A DNA stretch of 39,373 nt from Prolixibacteraceae bacterium (GCA_016931385.1 JAFGEV010000193.1:1-39373); one strand, 5' to 3'; counted from the first letter of the stretch, positions 17,463-27,377 are shown. Notes: generated from the letters alone by a model not told the origin. Program-made: numbers and translations.

Positions 17463-19001
17463 TTATAAAGGTATGTTCCCGTGCTTTTTGGGTGGGTTAA
17501 TTTCCCGTTTTCCCTGGGTCATATCCAGCGCCTGAATAAGTTTTTTCCGTGTTTCTCGGGGATAAATGATTTCATCGATATAACCCAATTCGGCAGCTTT
17601 GTATGGGTTGGCAAAATTTTCGCGGTAATCCTCAACCCGCTTTGCGATTGTTTCGGGGTTGTCATCGCCCCTGAAAATGATATTCACTGCACCGGCAGGC
17701 CCCATCACTGCAATTTCGGCTGTTGGGTAGGCATAATTAATATCGGCAGCCAAATGTTTGCTGGCCATTACATCGTAGGCCCCTCCATAAGCCTTCCTCG
17801 TAATTACTGTAATTTTTGGAACAGTTGCTTCGGCATAGGCGTATAAAAGTTTAGCGCCATGCTTGATAATCCCCCCATATTCCTGTATGGTCCCGGGCAA
17901 AAATCCAGGCACATCCACAAAGGTTATCAAAGGAATATTGAACGCGTCGCAGAAGCGCACAAAACGTGCTGCTTTAAGCGATGAGTTTATGTCGAGTACC
18001 CCTGCAAGGTGGTCGGGCTGGTTGGCAACAACACCCACTGGTTTTCCTCCCAGCCGCATGTAACCTGTAATTATATTTTTTGCATAATGTGGCATTACTT
18101 CAAAAAAGTGTTTCTCATCAGCTACCGACTGGATGATCTGGTGCATATCGTAGGGTTTGTTTGGGTCGGGGGGGATTAACGTTTGAAGCTCATTGGTCAA
18201 CCTGTCAACAGGGTCGGTTGTTTTTTGGACAGGTGCATCGTCGAGGTTATTCGAAGGCAGGAAGCTAAGCAATTCTCTGATCATCATCAGTGTATGTTCG
18301 TCATCATTGCCAATAAAATGAGCAACACCGCTTTTGGCATTGTGGGTCATTGGCCCGCCAAGTTCATTTTTTGTCACCTCTTCGTGGGTGACTGTTTTGA
18401 TCACATCGGGGCCTGTAACAAACATGTAGCTCGAATCTTTTACCATGAAAATAAAGTCGGTGATGGCAGGCGAATAAACGGCCCCACCGGCGCAAGGCCC
18501 CATAATTGCTGAAATCTGGGGGATGACGCCCGATGCTTTGACATTAAGGAAAAATATATCGCCATATCCTGCAAGGCTCATCACCCCTTCCTGGATGCGG
18601 GCTCCGCCCGAATCATTGAGGCCAACAACAGGCGCCCCCATTTTAAGTGCCTGCTTCATTACTTTAATAATTTTATCGGCATTCGAGCGGCTGAGCGAAC
18701 CTCCGAAAACGGTGAAATCCTGTGCAAAACAAAATACCAGGCGTCCATCTACTTTTCCGTATCCTGAAACAACTCCATCGCCTGGTATAACTGTTTTTTC
18801 GATGTCGAAATTGTTACACTTATGGGTAACCATTTTATCCATTTCAACAAAAGTACCAGGATCGAAAAAAAGGTTTATCCTTTCGCGGGCAGTAAGCCTT
18901 CCTTCTTTTTTTTGTTTTGCAATACGATCGGGGCCTCCTCCCGATTCTGCTTTTTTATTGGTTTCTTCAAAACGGGAATAAATCTTTTCAAGGTCGCTCA
19001 T
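17463..19001 (-). CDS. Acyl-CoA carboxylase carboxyltransferase subunit (propionyl-CoA carboxylase beta / MmdA type)
   Basis: It transfers carboxyl between carboxybiotin and an acyl-CoA, interconverting propionyl-CoA and methylmalonyl-CoA, with acetyl-CoA as a possible alternative. The 512 residues match the family. Features include the N-terminal [22 protein letters not shown] and two crotonase-fold halves with oxyanion-type glycine loops ([18 protein letters not shown] and [12 protein letters not shown]). [13 protein letters not shown] and [14 protein letters not shown] follow. It is the last gene of a minus-strand cluster: biotin carboxylase, biotin carrier, then this after a 100-base gap. 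No membrane beta-subunit of a sodium-pumping decarboxylase is present here, so a carboxylase is as likely as a decarboxylase. Confidence 0.9.
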   Translation of the reverse strand: MSDLEKIYSRFEETNKKAESGGGPDRIAKQKKEGRLTARERINLFFDPGTFVEMDKMVTHKCNNFDIEKTVIPGDGVVSGYGKVDGRLVFCFAQDFTVFGGSLSRSNADKIIKVMKQALKMGAPVVGLNDSGGARIQEGVMSLAGYGDIFFLNVKASGVIPQISAIMGPCAGGAVYSPAITDFIFMVKDSSYMFVTGPDVIKTVTHEEVTKNELGGPMTHNAKSGVAHFIGNDDEHTLMMIRELLSFLPSNNLDDAPVQKTTDPVDRLTNELQTLIPPDPNKPYDMHQIIQSVADEKHFFEVMPHYAKNIITGYMRLGGKPVGVVANQPDHLAGVLDINSSLKAARFVRFCDAFNIPLITFVDVPGFLPGTIQEYGGIIKHGAKLLYAYAEATVPKITVITRKAYGGAYDVMASKHLAADINYAYPTAEIAVMGPAGAVNIIFRGDDNPETIAKRVEDYRENFANPYKAAELGYIDEIIYPRETRKKLIQALDMTQGKREINPPKKHGNIPL

Positions 19002-19019
19002 AATATTTTTTTAATAATT

Positions 19020-19101
19020 AGTCAATCGTCATTAGTGAATCTGTCATTGGTCATTATTGTCAATATTCATTAGTTTTTTTCCGATAGTTAACAGCCAAAA
19101 G
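19020..19101. repeat. Degenerate short direct repeats between carboxylase genes
   Basis: The gap contains a run of near-copies of GTCATTAGT (GTCATTAGT, GTCATTGGT, GTCATT-less variants such as TTCATTAGT) at about 19028-19077. A second pair follows, GTTAACAGCC and GCTAACAGCC, at about 19087-19108. These resemble the small low-complexity intergenic repeats common in Bacteroidota. No known function. Confidence 0.45.
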
Positions 19102-19641
19102 CTAACAGCCCTTGCCTTCAGCCTTTTCCGAAACCGGTTCAATTTCAACAAGGGGCTGGTTCCCAGTTATTGTATCGTTTTCGTTCACAAATATTCTGAC
19201 CACTTTTCCACAGACAGGGCTCTTGTATTCACTTTCCATTTTCATGGCAGCAACAATAATAACCGTATCTCCCTTTTCAACTTCAGCACCTTCCGACACA
19301 GGAATTTTCACAACTTTTCCTGGCATAGGGGAAGTAATTATTGTATCTTCTCCCTCAATTTCGCTTTTACTGGCAGCAAGGTATCTCGACCGGGCATCAA
19401 TTACTTCAACAGTATATTCATTGCTCAAAGTATTTACAATGTATTTATTCGATGTATCACCTTCAATCATTTCCATGTTAATTGAATGATTCCGGTATAA
19501 AAGCGAATATATGCCTTTAGCAACTTTGGTTATATCAACCTCGTACTCCCGCGCCCCAATCCTTACCCTGTAAAATGTATCTTTTTTTTCCAGGATTTCC
19601 ACTTTCGCTGTCCTGCCGTCAATTTTTAATTCTACTGGCAT
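19102..19641 (-). CDS. Biotin carboxyl carrier protein of the acyl-CoA carboxylase
   Basis: It carries the covalently bound biotin between the biotin carboxylase and the carboxyltransferase. The 179-residue product from ATG 19641 has an N-terminal beta-rich assembly domain (about residues 1-95), a linker, and a C-terminal biotinyl domain with the canonical AAMKMES (Lys is biotinylated). SPMPGKVVKI lies before it and SPVCGKVVRI after it. An open frame extends 14 codons further upstream into the biotin carboxylase gene, but the ATG 10 bases after that stop is the natural start. The tight spacing indicates translational coupling. Confidence 0.9.
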   Translation of the reverse strand: MPVELKIDGRTAKVEILEKKDTFYRVRIGAREYEVDITKVAKGIYSLLYRNHSINMEMIEGDTSNKYIVNTLSNEYTVEVIDARSRYLAASKSEIEGEDTIITSPMPGKVVKIPVSEGAEVEKGDTVIIVAAMKMESEYKSPVCGKVVRIFVNENDTITGNQPLVEIEPVSEKAEGKGC

Positions 19642-19651
19642 AGTGTAAATT

Positions 19652-21160
19652 TTATAAACGGATAATGCTGTTTTGTTTTGCAAATTTTTTCCAGGCCGAT
19701 TCCTTTTTATCAGAGCCGTTCAGGTGAATATTACCACCCATTTTTTCCATATAATCGAGGTAAGCAACTAAAATGGCAAGGTCTTCACAACGGTCGTTGC
19801 AACCTTCGTGAGTTAAAAGGTAATTTTCATTTTTCTGAATGAAATGGGTGTCATATGTCCCGTTAACAAAATCAGGTGTATCCATGATCCTTTTTAAAAA
19901 GGGGATTGATGTTTTCACACCGGTAATTTTATATTCAAAAAGTGTACGTTTCATTCGCTGTATGGCTTCATCGCGGGTGAAAGCCCAAACAATGAGTTTA
20001 GAAATAAGCGGGTCGTAATAAATTGGGATTTCATAGCCTTCGTGAACATAGCCATCGGTACGTACGCCCAGCCCGAGTGGTTCGGTAATGTGCCTGATTA
20101 GGCCCGGGCTTGGCATGAAATTATTTTCAGGGTCTTCGGCATAGATACGGCATTCAATGGCATGTCCAAACTGCCTGATCTGATCCTGGGCAATGCTTAA
20201 AGGTTTACCCTCGGCAATATGTATTTGTTGTTTCACAAGGTCTATTCCGGTTACCCTCTCGGTTATTGGGTGTTCAACCTGAAGGCGGGTGTTCATCTCG
20301 AGGAAATAGAAATTAAGGTCATTATCAACCAAAAATTCAACCGTACCTGCCCCTTCGTAGTTGACCGATTTTGCAGCGGCAATAGCTTGCTCTCCTATTA
20401 TTTCCCTTAACCGGGGTGTCATCAATGGCGAAGGTGTTTCTTCAACAACTTTTTGATGGCGCCGCTGTACTGAACATTCCCTCTCACAAAGGTGGATCAC
20501 ATTGCCGAACCTGTCGCCCAGCACCTGAAACTCGATATGATGGGGCGATTCGATATATTTTTCGATATAAACCGAATCGTTTCCAAAAGCAGTTGCAGCT
20601 TCCGATTTTGCCATTTTGTATGAACGGCTCAGCTCATTTTTATCCCTTACCAGACGCATGCCTTTCCCACCGCCGCCGGCTGAAGCCTTTATCATAAGCG
20701 GGTAGCCTATTTCTTCGGCGACTTCGTACAATTCTTCGTCAGAGTTAAGATTTTTATTCGTGCCGGGAACAACGTTAACACCTGCTTCGAGCATAATTTT
20801 ACGGGCAGTTATTTTATCGCCCATTTTGGAAATTGCATCGGGCGAGGGGCCAATAAAAATAATGCCGGCCTCGTTAACTTTCCTTGCAAATTCTGGGTTT
20901 TCGGAGAGGAAACCATAGCCCGGATGAATGGCATCGGCTTTCGATTTAATGGCAACAGAAATAATCTTGTCAATGTCAAGGTAGCTTTCCGACGAAGGTG
21001 AGGGCCCAATATAATATGCCTCAGTGGCATAGCGGACATGTAAAGAATTTCGGTCGGCTTTTGAATACACGGCAACACTTGCAATATCCATTTCGCGGCA
21101 CGAACGCATAATGCGTACGGCAATTTCACCCCGGTTAGCCACCAGTACTTTTCGGATCAT
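19652..21160 (-). CDS. Biotin carboxylase subunit of the acyl-CoA carboxylase (AccC type)
   Basis: It uses ATP and bicarbonate to carboxylate biotin on the carrier protein. From ATG 21160 the product is 502 residues with the standard opening MIRKVLVANRGEIAVRI, the glycine-rich ATP-grasp loop KASAGGGGKGMRLV, ECSVQRRHQKVVEE, FYFLEMNTRLQVEHPITE and AIECRIYAEDP. These are all canonical AccC motifs. The C terminus runs about 50 residues past the usual AccC end (around residue 450), with a Cys-Asp-rich piece (GCNDRCEDLAILVAYLDY) typical of the propionyl-CoA carboxylase-type in this phylum. It heads the three-gene carboxylase transcript. Confidence 0.92.
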   Translation of the reverse strand: MIRKVLVANRGEIAVRIMRSCREMDIASVAVYSKADRNSLHVRYATEAYYIGPSPSSESYLDIDKIISVAIKSKADAIHPGYGFLSENPEFARKVNEAGIIFIGPSPDAISKMGDKITARKIMLEAGVNVVPGTNKNLNSDEELYEVAEEIGYPLMIKASAGGGGKGMRLVRDKNELSRSYKMAKSEAATAFGNDSVYIEKYIESPHHIEFQVLGDRFGNVIHLCERECSVQRRHQKVVEETPSPLMTPRLREIIGEQAIAAAKSVNYEGAGTVEFLVDNDLNFYFLEMNTRLQVEHPITERVTGIDLVKQQIHIAEGKPLSIAQDQIRQFGHAIECRIYAEDPENNFMPSPGLIRHITEPLGLGVRTDGYVHEGYEIPIYYDPLISKLIVWAFTRDEAIQRMKRTLFEYKITGVKTSIPFLKRIMDTPDFVNGTYDTHFIQKNENYLLTHEGCNDRCEDLAILVAYLDYMEKMGGNIHLNGSDKKESAWKKFAKQNSIIRL

Positions 21161-21487
21161 AATAAAAAGGTTTCGTTCAAATTCAAAAATTAGCACACCG
21201 TTTGGAAAAGGCAAAAAATTGCTTCCAGATTTAACACATGCCATTTTTTTAAAAAAGCAAGTAAGAATTGGAATAAAAAAAGTGCTTCTTTGTTTGTGGT
21301 TGAATATTAACTTTTAACCTGTATTAAATGACATAGGCTAATGTGGACGTGCTCTCCAAATCAATAAAATGAACTTTTGCGTTCAATGTTCGGTAGTTTG
21401 ATAAAAAGACATATTTTAGAATTTTTTTTTAAGGGCTTATTTAATATTTCTTTCTATTTTCGCCTGTTATTATTAATTATTCAAGCT

Positions 21488-22096
21488 ATGTTTTCAGGAA
21501 TTATTGAAGAAGCAGGAAAGGTAGTATCTATTGAAAAAGATAAAGGCAACGTACATTTTACATTAACCTGCTCGTTTGTAAACGAACTAAAAGTTGACCA
21601 GAGTTTATCCCATAACGGAGTTTGCCTTACGGTAGTTTGGGTCGACATTGAAAATAAGTTGTACAAGGTAACTGCCATACAGGAAACGCTCGATAAAACG
21701 AACCTGGGCAATTTAGAACAAGGCAGCCTGGTTAACCTTGAGCGGAGTATGCTGATGAACGGCCGCCTTGACGGGCACATTGTGCAGGGTCACGTTGATC
21801 AAACGGCTACCTGTACCAGAATTGACGAAGCCGACGGCAGCTGGTATTTTACTTTTGAATATGAATTCGATCAGGAAATGGCAAAAAAGGGCTACATGAC
21901 TGTTGAAAAAGGCTCGGTAACGGTTAATGGCGTTAGCCTTACCGTGGTCAATTCGAAAGATAACAGTTTTCAGGTTGCCATAATCCCTTATACATACGAA
22001 GTAACCAATTTCCATTCATTTGAAATGGGTACAAAAGTGAACCTTGAATTCGATATTATTGGCAAATACCTGAGCAGGTTGATGTCTTATAAGTAA
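21488..22096 (+). CDS. ribE: Riboflavin synthase, alpha subunit
   Basis: It dismutates two 6,7-dimethyl-8-ribityllumazine molecules to riboflavin. From ATG 21488 the 202 residues hold the two lumazine-binding barrels. The first starts MFSGIIEEAGKV with HNGVCLTVVWVD. The second has MNGRLDGHIVQGHVDQTA with VNGVSLTVVN. The C terminus EFDIIGKYLSRLM forms the trimer helix. The frame is open back to 21377 but the added residues are unlike the family. It is not adjacent to ribB, ribD or ribH, and no FMN riboswitch is visible upstream. Confidence 0.93.
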   Translation: MFSGIIEEAGKVVSIEKDKGNVHFTLTCSFVNELKVDQSLSHNGVCLTVVWVDIENKLYKVTAIQETLDKTNLGNLEQGSLVNLERSMLMNGRLDGHIVQGHVDQTATCTRIDEADGSWYFTFEYEFDQEMAKKGYMTVEKGSVTVNGVSLTVVNSKDNSFQVAIIPYTYEVTNFHSFEMGTKVNLEFDIIGKYLSRLMSYK

Positions 22097-22167
22097 TCTG
22101 CTTTTTGGGTACACTCTTGTTAATTTACCCTCATTTCAATAAATTGTTGAATATTTAATTTATGTAA

Positions 22168-23634
22168 ATGGGATACTTGAGGGAAAGGTTTGGCTTTAAC
22201 AGGATCGCGCTGGGGAAGGAAGAACGGGCTGAGATTATCAATCAGTTAAAAATTAACGATCGGAAAAGGATTAATCTATTTTCGTTTATCACATCGATTT
22301 TGGGTTTTTGCTATTTATTTCTCGACATTTTTATTTTTAATGATTCCAACCAAAAAGGGTATCTCTTCTTCGACAGTTTAATGCTTTTCTTCTCACTGTT
22401 AATTGTTTTGAACGTCATTTTTTTTCGAAATAGGGAATCGAAATTATTTAATGGATTTCGTCATTTTAGTTATTCCTTATACCCCCTGATACTTCTGTTA
22501 TGGGCAACGGGGATTGTTACTTTCGATCCTGAAAATTTCATGAATATTATAGCTTTTTTTATCCCGTTTTTGATTGTTGTTTTTGCTGCATTTTCTTCTT
22601 TTCGTTTTTTATTGCTGCATTATGTTTTTGTCCTTATCGAATATTCTGTTCTGGTGCTGGTGTTTGAAAAACCATTTTTGAGCCAGGCCATTGCCCTGGT
22701 TCTGGTAACAATGGCTTTTAGTTTGCCTTTTTATTATTTGTTCAGGCATACAAAGTTTCAGCATCAGTGGGCTTTAAACAAACTCGACAAACTGAATCAT
22801 TCGCTCGAAAAAGAAGTAAACAACAGGGTTCGTGAACTTCAGTACCTGAATATTAACCTGAAGAATGAAATAGGGCAGCGAAAAATTGTAGAGCAGAAAT
22901 TGCGTGATGCACTGAAAAGGGCAGAATCGAGCGACCAGCTAAAATCGGAATTCCTGGCAAATATCTCTCATGAAATCAGAACCCCATTAAATGCAATTAT
23001 TGGTTTTACCGAAATGATTACAGAAGAAGGGGTTCCCCATTATAAGAAAAAAGTTTTCTTCGATTTGATCGGTTCTAATACAATGTACTTACTTTCAACA
23101 ATCGACGATATTTTTGATGCTTCATTGATTAAAACACAACAGCTTAATCCAATAAATAAAACGATTAGAGTTAACAGTTTCCTTTCAGGCCTTTTTTATG
23201 AGATAAACAGCATAAAACTTAAATATCAGAAAAATGATATTGTACTTATAACAAAAGAACCCGACAATGAGGAATTAAAAATTATTAGCGATGAGTTTTA
23301 TCTTAAAAAAGCAATGATCAGGTTAATTGACAATGCTTTTAAATTCACTCAAAAGGGTAAAATTGAAATTGGGGCCAGGATGAATTCAAAAGCGCTTGAA
23401 TTTTTTGTAAGCGATACAGGAATTGGCATAAAAGAAAAGGAAAAAGACAAGATTTTTCAACCCTTCGTTCAGGGCGATGGTTCATTTTCGAGAGGTTATG
23501 GCGGCTCAGGCCTCGGCCTGGCAATTGTTAATGGAATTGTAACTACCCTCAATTGCAAAATGGAATTCGTGTCAAGGGAAAACAAAGGTTCAACTTTTTC
23601 AATTTTGTTCAAAGAATGGTTTATTGAAAAATAA
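22168..23634 (+). CDS. Membrane sensor histidine kinase (first of a tandem pair)
   Basis: This is a two-component sensor kinase. The 488 residues comprise a six-helix membrane sensor (residues about 38-195), a coiled-coil linker (about 205-260), a HisKA dimerisation domain with phospho-acceptor His268 in ISHEIRTPLNAI, and a HATPase_c domain. The ATPase domain shows the N box RLIDNAFKFTQKG, G1 box DTGIGIKEKEK, F box IFQPFVQGD and G2 box GGSGLGLAIV. All catalytic boxes are intact. There is no PAS, HAMP or receiver domain. It is followed 80 bases later by a second kinase of the same plan, and no response regulator occurs in the window, so its partner is elsewhere. Confidence 0.9.
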   Translation: MGYLRERFGFNRIALGKEERAEIINQLKINDRKRINLFSFITSILGFCYLFLDIFIFNDSNQKGYLFFDSLMLFFSLLIVLNVIFFRNRESKLFNGFRHFSYSLYPLILLLWATGIVTFDPENFMNIIAFFIPFLIVVFAAFSSFRFLLLHYVFVLIEYSVLVLVFEKPFLSQAIALVLVTMAFSLPFYYLFRHTKFQHQWALNKLDKLNHSLEKEVNNRVRELQYLNINLKNEIGQRKIVEQKLRDALKRAESSDQLKSEFLANISHEIRTPLNAIIGFTEMITEEGVPHYKKKVFFDLIGSNTMYLLSTIDDIFDASLIKTQQLNPINKTIRVNSFLSGLFYEINSIKLKYQKNDIVLITKEPDNEELKIISDEFYLKKAMIRLIDNAFKFTQKGKIEIGARMNSKALEFFVSDTGIGIKEKEKDKIFQPFVQGDGSFSRGYGGSGLGLAIVNGIVTTLNCKMEFVSRENKGSTFSILFKEWFIEK

Positions 23635-23717
23635 ATCATAATGAAAGCTTTTTATTATGAATATTTTACACAACCTAAATTTTGACAATGAATAATTTTT
23701 TTGAAGAAAGGAAATAG

Positions 23718-24983
23718 TTGGTGGAAACAAATCACAGAATATTACTTGAACATAAAATTCTGCAGGCAATGAATCTGTTATTTTTGGCCATTGCCATTAT
23801 ATCAACAGTTTTTGACATTATCCTGGGCTTGAATGTTTTTATAACATCAACAACTATCTTTTTCACGATTTTTTATCTTATCACTTACATTTTTCTCAAA
23901 AAAGGAAGGTTTTTAAAACAAATAAAGATATTGCTCACAATATCGATATATGTTGCCTTAACACTGACGTGGTTTTTCAATTATGGCTCAAAGGGCCCTG
24001 CCGGTTTTATTTTGCTTGTCCTTTCAGTATTTATTGTGATTGTGTGGGGGAAAAAACCGGCAATGATTTTTTTGGCAGCTGGAATATTAAATGCTTTGGT
24101 TTTATTTTTTGTTGAGTTAAGCTTTCCAGAAATTTCAGGCCAATACCCTTCGAATGTTTCCCGGATTGCCGACCTCCTCTTTGGAGTTATCGTTGCTTTT
24201 CTGATCATCTCGTATTACTTGTTAAAAACGAAAGAAAACTATTCAACACAGTTTCAACGTGCAATGGAGTCTGATATGTTAAAGTCTCTTTTTTTACGGA
24301 ATATTTCGCATGAAATCCGAACCCCGTTAAATGCAATAACCGGTTTTTCCGAATTAATTGCCCGTGAAGAAACTCCACAGGATGATAAAGAAATGTATTC
24401 GAAAATAATCGCCGATAATTCCAATTCACTGTCAAACCTGATAAACAACATTCTTGATGTATCGAACCTGGAATCGAACCAATTAATTTTAAAATACAAT
24501 TGTTTCAATGTTGCCAACATGGTAAACCGGATTGTATCGGAAGAAAAATCATTGCTTGAAATGTATGGCAAACATGAAATTGTTATGAACTGCCATTTCC
24601 CTTCTTTCGATATTATTTTAAATTCCGATGAAACGAGAATTGAGCAGATAATCAGGAATCTTATCGACAATTCAATAAAGTATACACACGAAGGAACCAT
24701 CGATGTCTGGATTAAAAAAGAAAATAATAAGTTCTTTTTTTCCATAACCGATACAGGAATAGGAATAGGGAGCAAGCATATCGAAAGAATATTTGACAGG
24801 TTTTATAAAGTTTCTGAAACGGACACCCCCTTTAGCCCGGGCACAGGAATTGGCTTATACCTTGTAAAAGAGTTATTAAAATTGCTTAAAGGCGATATTA
24901 CTGTAAAATCGGAACCCGGTATGGGAAGCACATTTACTTTTTACGTGCCCGATTATGCTCCTGAAACCGGTTTTAAACTATAA
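23718..24983 (+). CDS. Membrane sensor histidine kinase (second of a tandem pair)
   Basis: The 421 residues resemble the preceding kinase in layout: a five- or six-helix membrane sensor (residues about 16-170), then HisKA with His198 in ISHEIRTPLNAITGF, and HATPase_c with N box NLIDNSIKYTHEG, G1 DTGIGIGSKH, F box IFDRFYKV and G2 GTGIGLYLVKELL. The start is TTG at 23718 or the GTG immediately after, with AAAGGAAA just upstream; no ATG fits. Its 3' end overlaps the convergent acyltransferase gene by 11 bases. The sensor halves differ in sequence from the first kinase while the kinase cores stay alike, suggesting an old duplication with diverged input. Confidence 0.88.
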   Translation: MVETNHRILLEHKILQAMNLLFLAIAIISTVFDIILGLNVFITSTTIFFTIFYLITYIFLKKGRFLKQIKILLTISIYVALTLTWFFNYGSKGPAGFILLVLSVFIVIVWGKKPAMIFLAAGILNALVLFFVELSFPEISGQYPSNVSRIADLLFGVIVAFLIISYYLLKTKENYSTQFQRAMESDMLKSLFLRNISHEIRTPLNAITGFSELIAREETPQDDKEMYSKIIADNSNSLSNLINNILDVSNLESNQLILKYNCFNVANMVNRIVSEEKSLLEMYGKHEIVMNCHFPSFDIILNSDETRIEQIIRNLIDNSIKYTHEGTIDVWIKKENNKFFFSITDTGIGIGSKHIERIFDRFYKVSETDTPFSPGTGIGLYLVKELLKLLKGDITVKSEPGMGSTFTFYVPDYAPETGFKL

Positions 24984-26322
24984 AAGGTTTCAACGTTTTT
25001 ATAAACTTTTTTCTTGTTTCTAAAAGATGTTTAAAGGGAATGTTACCCGATTTTGAATTGCGATTATATTTTAAACGGTTTAGAAAATGCAACCAAGCCT
25101 GCCCCGATTCCCAGGCAACAATACCCAGTGGTACCGAAGCAACAGCAAAAAATGCTGATAATGCCAGATTCACCCCGAAAGCAAAGTAGATAAAAAATTG
25201 TATGATTATCCAGACAGGGAGTAATATCAATGAGCCACCAAAGGAGAAAGAGCTGACAAACTGAGGGTCGTTTACTTTTCGGGTTATCCCATAAAAAACC
25301 ATATAGAACAACCAGCCATTAACCAGCAGGCCTGTTAATGAAAAGGGGGTCAACAATAACTGCAAAACAATAAACCCAATTGCCTGTGTAAAAGTTATTT
25401 TTCCTTTTTGCAGGGTTCTTTCCGTCAGACCTGAATTATTTTTCAGAAGGTTGATTTCATTTGTATAATCTTTCAATTTATTTAATAAATCCGGGTCGCT
25501 CCTTAGCACCTCTTCAAGCTTAACGATTAAATACTGATAAGTTAAAACCGCGTCAGCAGGTTTATTTTGCTTAAATTTTTCGTTTTCTATAAATGGTTTT
25601 AAAAGACTGAAGGCCATTTCATATATTGGATAGTTTTCTTTATCGGGCACATGTACGCAGCATTTCGATACTTCTGTGAAAATTTTGTCTCTAAGTGCAA
25701 ATGTTGCCTTAGTTTCCCCTTCGGTTTCAATCATTTCGAAGTATGGCTTAATTGCAACCGGGGGGCCATAGTGCACGATCAAATCACTTCGGAAACGTGA
25801 ATAGTGGCTGTAGAATATTCCTACCGGCACAACCTGCAGGTCGATGGTATAATTGGTTTGGCTGCCAGCCAAAAAAGCCAGCCGTGGAATTGCCTTTTTA
25901 TGTGGAAGCATGCTTTTCATGCCTACATGCGCCGCTTCAGGGAAAAGACATAAAGGCTTGTTTTTTTTCAATATCCTTATACATGTTTCAAAGGTTTCAT
26001 TGTTTTTGTTAAGCTGATCTTTTCCGTCCCTGATACGGTAAACTGGTAAAATTTTAAAAAAGCGAAGGATTGATGCAATAAACCTTGACTTAAATATATC
26101 GGCACGAGCCAGAAAAACGGGTTGTAATGGGGTGGTAAAAACAATGGCCAAGGGATCCATCAGTGCATTCTGATGGTTGGGGGCAAAAATTATAGGTTTT
26201 TCTTTGGGGATATTTTCACGCCCTTTTACAATTATATTTCGGTATTGAAGCCGGTGAACCATGCCTATCAAGGGTTTGACAAGAGCATATCTGGCTGACC
26301 AGTCTTCAATATTTTTGCCCAT
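24973..26322 (-). CDS. Glycerophospholipid-type acyltransferase (PlsC superfamily) with C-terminal membrane domain
   Basis: It probably acylates glycerol-3-phosphate, dihydroxyacetone phosphate or lyso-phosphatidate at the membrane. Motif I reads APNHQNALMDP, with His50 and Asp56 five residues apart rather than the four of classical PlsC; this spacing is as in yeast Gpt2/Sct1-type acyltransferases. Motif III is LCFLFPEAAHVG where PlsC has FPEGTRS. After about residue 290 come three or four hydrophobic segments, giving 449 residues against about 250 for PlsC. It lies 12 bases after the BASS transporter gene, so both share a transcript. The exact substrate is open. Confidence 0.8.
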   Translation of the reverse strand: MGKNIEDWSARYALVKPLIGMVHRLQYRNIIVKGRENIPKEKPIIFAPNHQNALMDPLAIVFTTPLQPVFLARADIFKSRFIASILRFFKILPVYRIRDGKDQLNKNNETFETCIRILKKNKPLCLFPEAAHVGMKSMLPHKKAIPRLAFLAGSQTNYTIDLQVVPVGIFYSHYSRFRSDLIVHYGPPVAIKPYFEMIETEGETKATFALRDKIFTEVSKCCVHVPDKENYPIYEMAFSLLKPFIENEKFKQNKPADAVLTYQYLIVKLEEVLRSDPDLLNKLKDYTNEINLLKNNSGLTERTLQKGKITFTQAIGFIVLQLLLTPFSLTGLLVNGWLFYMVFYGITRKVNDPQFVSSFSFGGSLILLPVWIIIQFFIYFAFGVNLALSAFFAVASVPLGIVAWESGQAWLHFLNRLKYNRNSKSGNIPFKHLLETRKKFIKTLKPFIV

Positions 26323-26334
26323 TAATTAAGAATA

Positions 26335-27285
26335 TTATGTTTCTTCGGGGAGTGGTTTTTTCCCCCAAATAAATGCCATGATCAGGCCCGATATGATGTG
26401 CCATATCCCCCACCAGGCAGCAACAACAGCCATTCCGCCGAGTTCGAAATCGGGAGGGAATATTTTGGGGTTAAACATCAAGGTTAGTGCGAGCCCTGAG
26501 TTTTGAATGCCGGTTTCAATAGATATTGCCCTGCGGTCTTTCCGCTTCAGGTTTAGCAGCGAAGCAAACGAAAAACCTGTACCAAGCGCCAGTGCATTGT
26601 GTAAAAATACAATGATGAATATCAAATGGATGCATTCCAGAAACTGCTTGAAATTATTTTTCAGCATAAAAGCAACCATCAAAACAAAGAAGAATACAGA
26701 AAAATGCTGAATAAGCTTTTTAATTTTTGCAGTGACTTTCGGGAAGTATTTGGCAAAAAGAATACCTAAAATGACCGGTATGCCCAGAATGATAAAAACG
26801 GTAATGAAAATCTGGCCAGGATCAATTTCAAGGGGCCTTAAATACTGCCCGCCAATTTTATTGTAGTAATTTACATAAATCCCTCCCCAGAAAGCAAAAT
26901 TAAGGGGAGTTAAAAATATGGCCGACAGGGTCGCCAGGGCTGTGAGCGTAACCGATAGTGCTGCGTTACCTTTGGCCAGTGAACTTAGAAAGTTTGAAAT
27001 GTTGCCTCCCGGACACGATGCTACCAGTATCATTCCCAAAGCTACCGAAGGGGTTGGCCTGATAATCATTATTAGCAAGAAGGTTACAGCAGGCAGAAGT
27101 AAAAACTGGGAAATATAACCGGTAATGGCTGGCTTGGGATTAACGATAAGTTTTTTAAAATCACTGAATTTTATGTTTAAGGCAACACCAAACATTATAA
27201 ATGCAAGCGAAATGTTTAAAAATAGTAAACCTCCCTGGCTGAAATTAAGCCTAACGTGATCTAAAACTTCTAGTGATTTAAACAT
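26335..27285 (-). CDS. Bile acid:sodium symporter (BASS) family transporter
   Basis: This inner-membrane Na+-coupled carrier is of the ASBT/NTCP fold. The 316 residues give about nine to ten membrane segments, the family norm. Recognisable features are the first crossover region ASCPGGNISNFLSSLAKGN and the second, IETGIQNSGLAL, whose Glu and Gln contribute to the Na+ sites. Bacterial members carry organic acids such as pantoate or keto-acids, and bile salts are not implied. It is the first gene of a two-gene unit with the acyltransferase. Confidence 0.9.
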   Translation of the reverse strand: MFKSLEVLDHVRLNFSQGGLLFLNISLAFIMFGVALNIKFSDFKKLIVNPKPAITGYISQFLLLPAVTFLLIMIIRPTPSVALGMILVASCPGGNISNFLSSLAKGNAALSVTLTALATLSAIFLTPLNFAFWGGIYVNYYNKIGGQYLRPLEIDPGQIFITVFIILGIPVILGILFAKYFPKVTAKIKKLIQHFSVFFFVLMVAFMLKNNFKQFLECIHLIFIIVFLHNALALGTGFSFASLLNLKRKDRRAISIETGIQNSGLALTLMFNPKIFPPDFELGGMAVVAAWWGIWHIISGLIMAFIWGKKPLPEET

Positions 27286-27348
27286 GAAAACAAATATAAT
27301 CAGCCATTTTTAACTTCCAAATTTTCAATAAAGGTTTTTTAACAAATC

Positions 27349-27377
27349 TAAAAAGGGATGCCTTTAACGACATCCCT
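27349..27377 (-). terminator. Intrinsic terminator of the thioredoxin gene
   Basis: On the minus strand AGGGATG (27371-27377) pairs with CATCCCT (27354-27360) and is followed by a T run (complement of the A run at 27350-27354). It lies about 60 bases past the stop at 27438. Confidence 0.75.

Noticed and set aside
17463-21160. Sodium-pumping methylmalonyl-CoA decarboxylase complex
   Set aside because: The membrane beta and small gamma/delta subunits are absent, and a dedicated biotin carboxylase is present, which fits a carboxylase better.
21245-21487. FMN riboswitch before riboflavin synthase
   Set aside because: No conserved RFN-element segments can be found, and the region is AT-rich.
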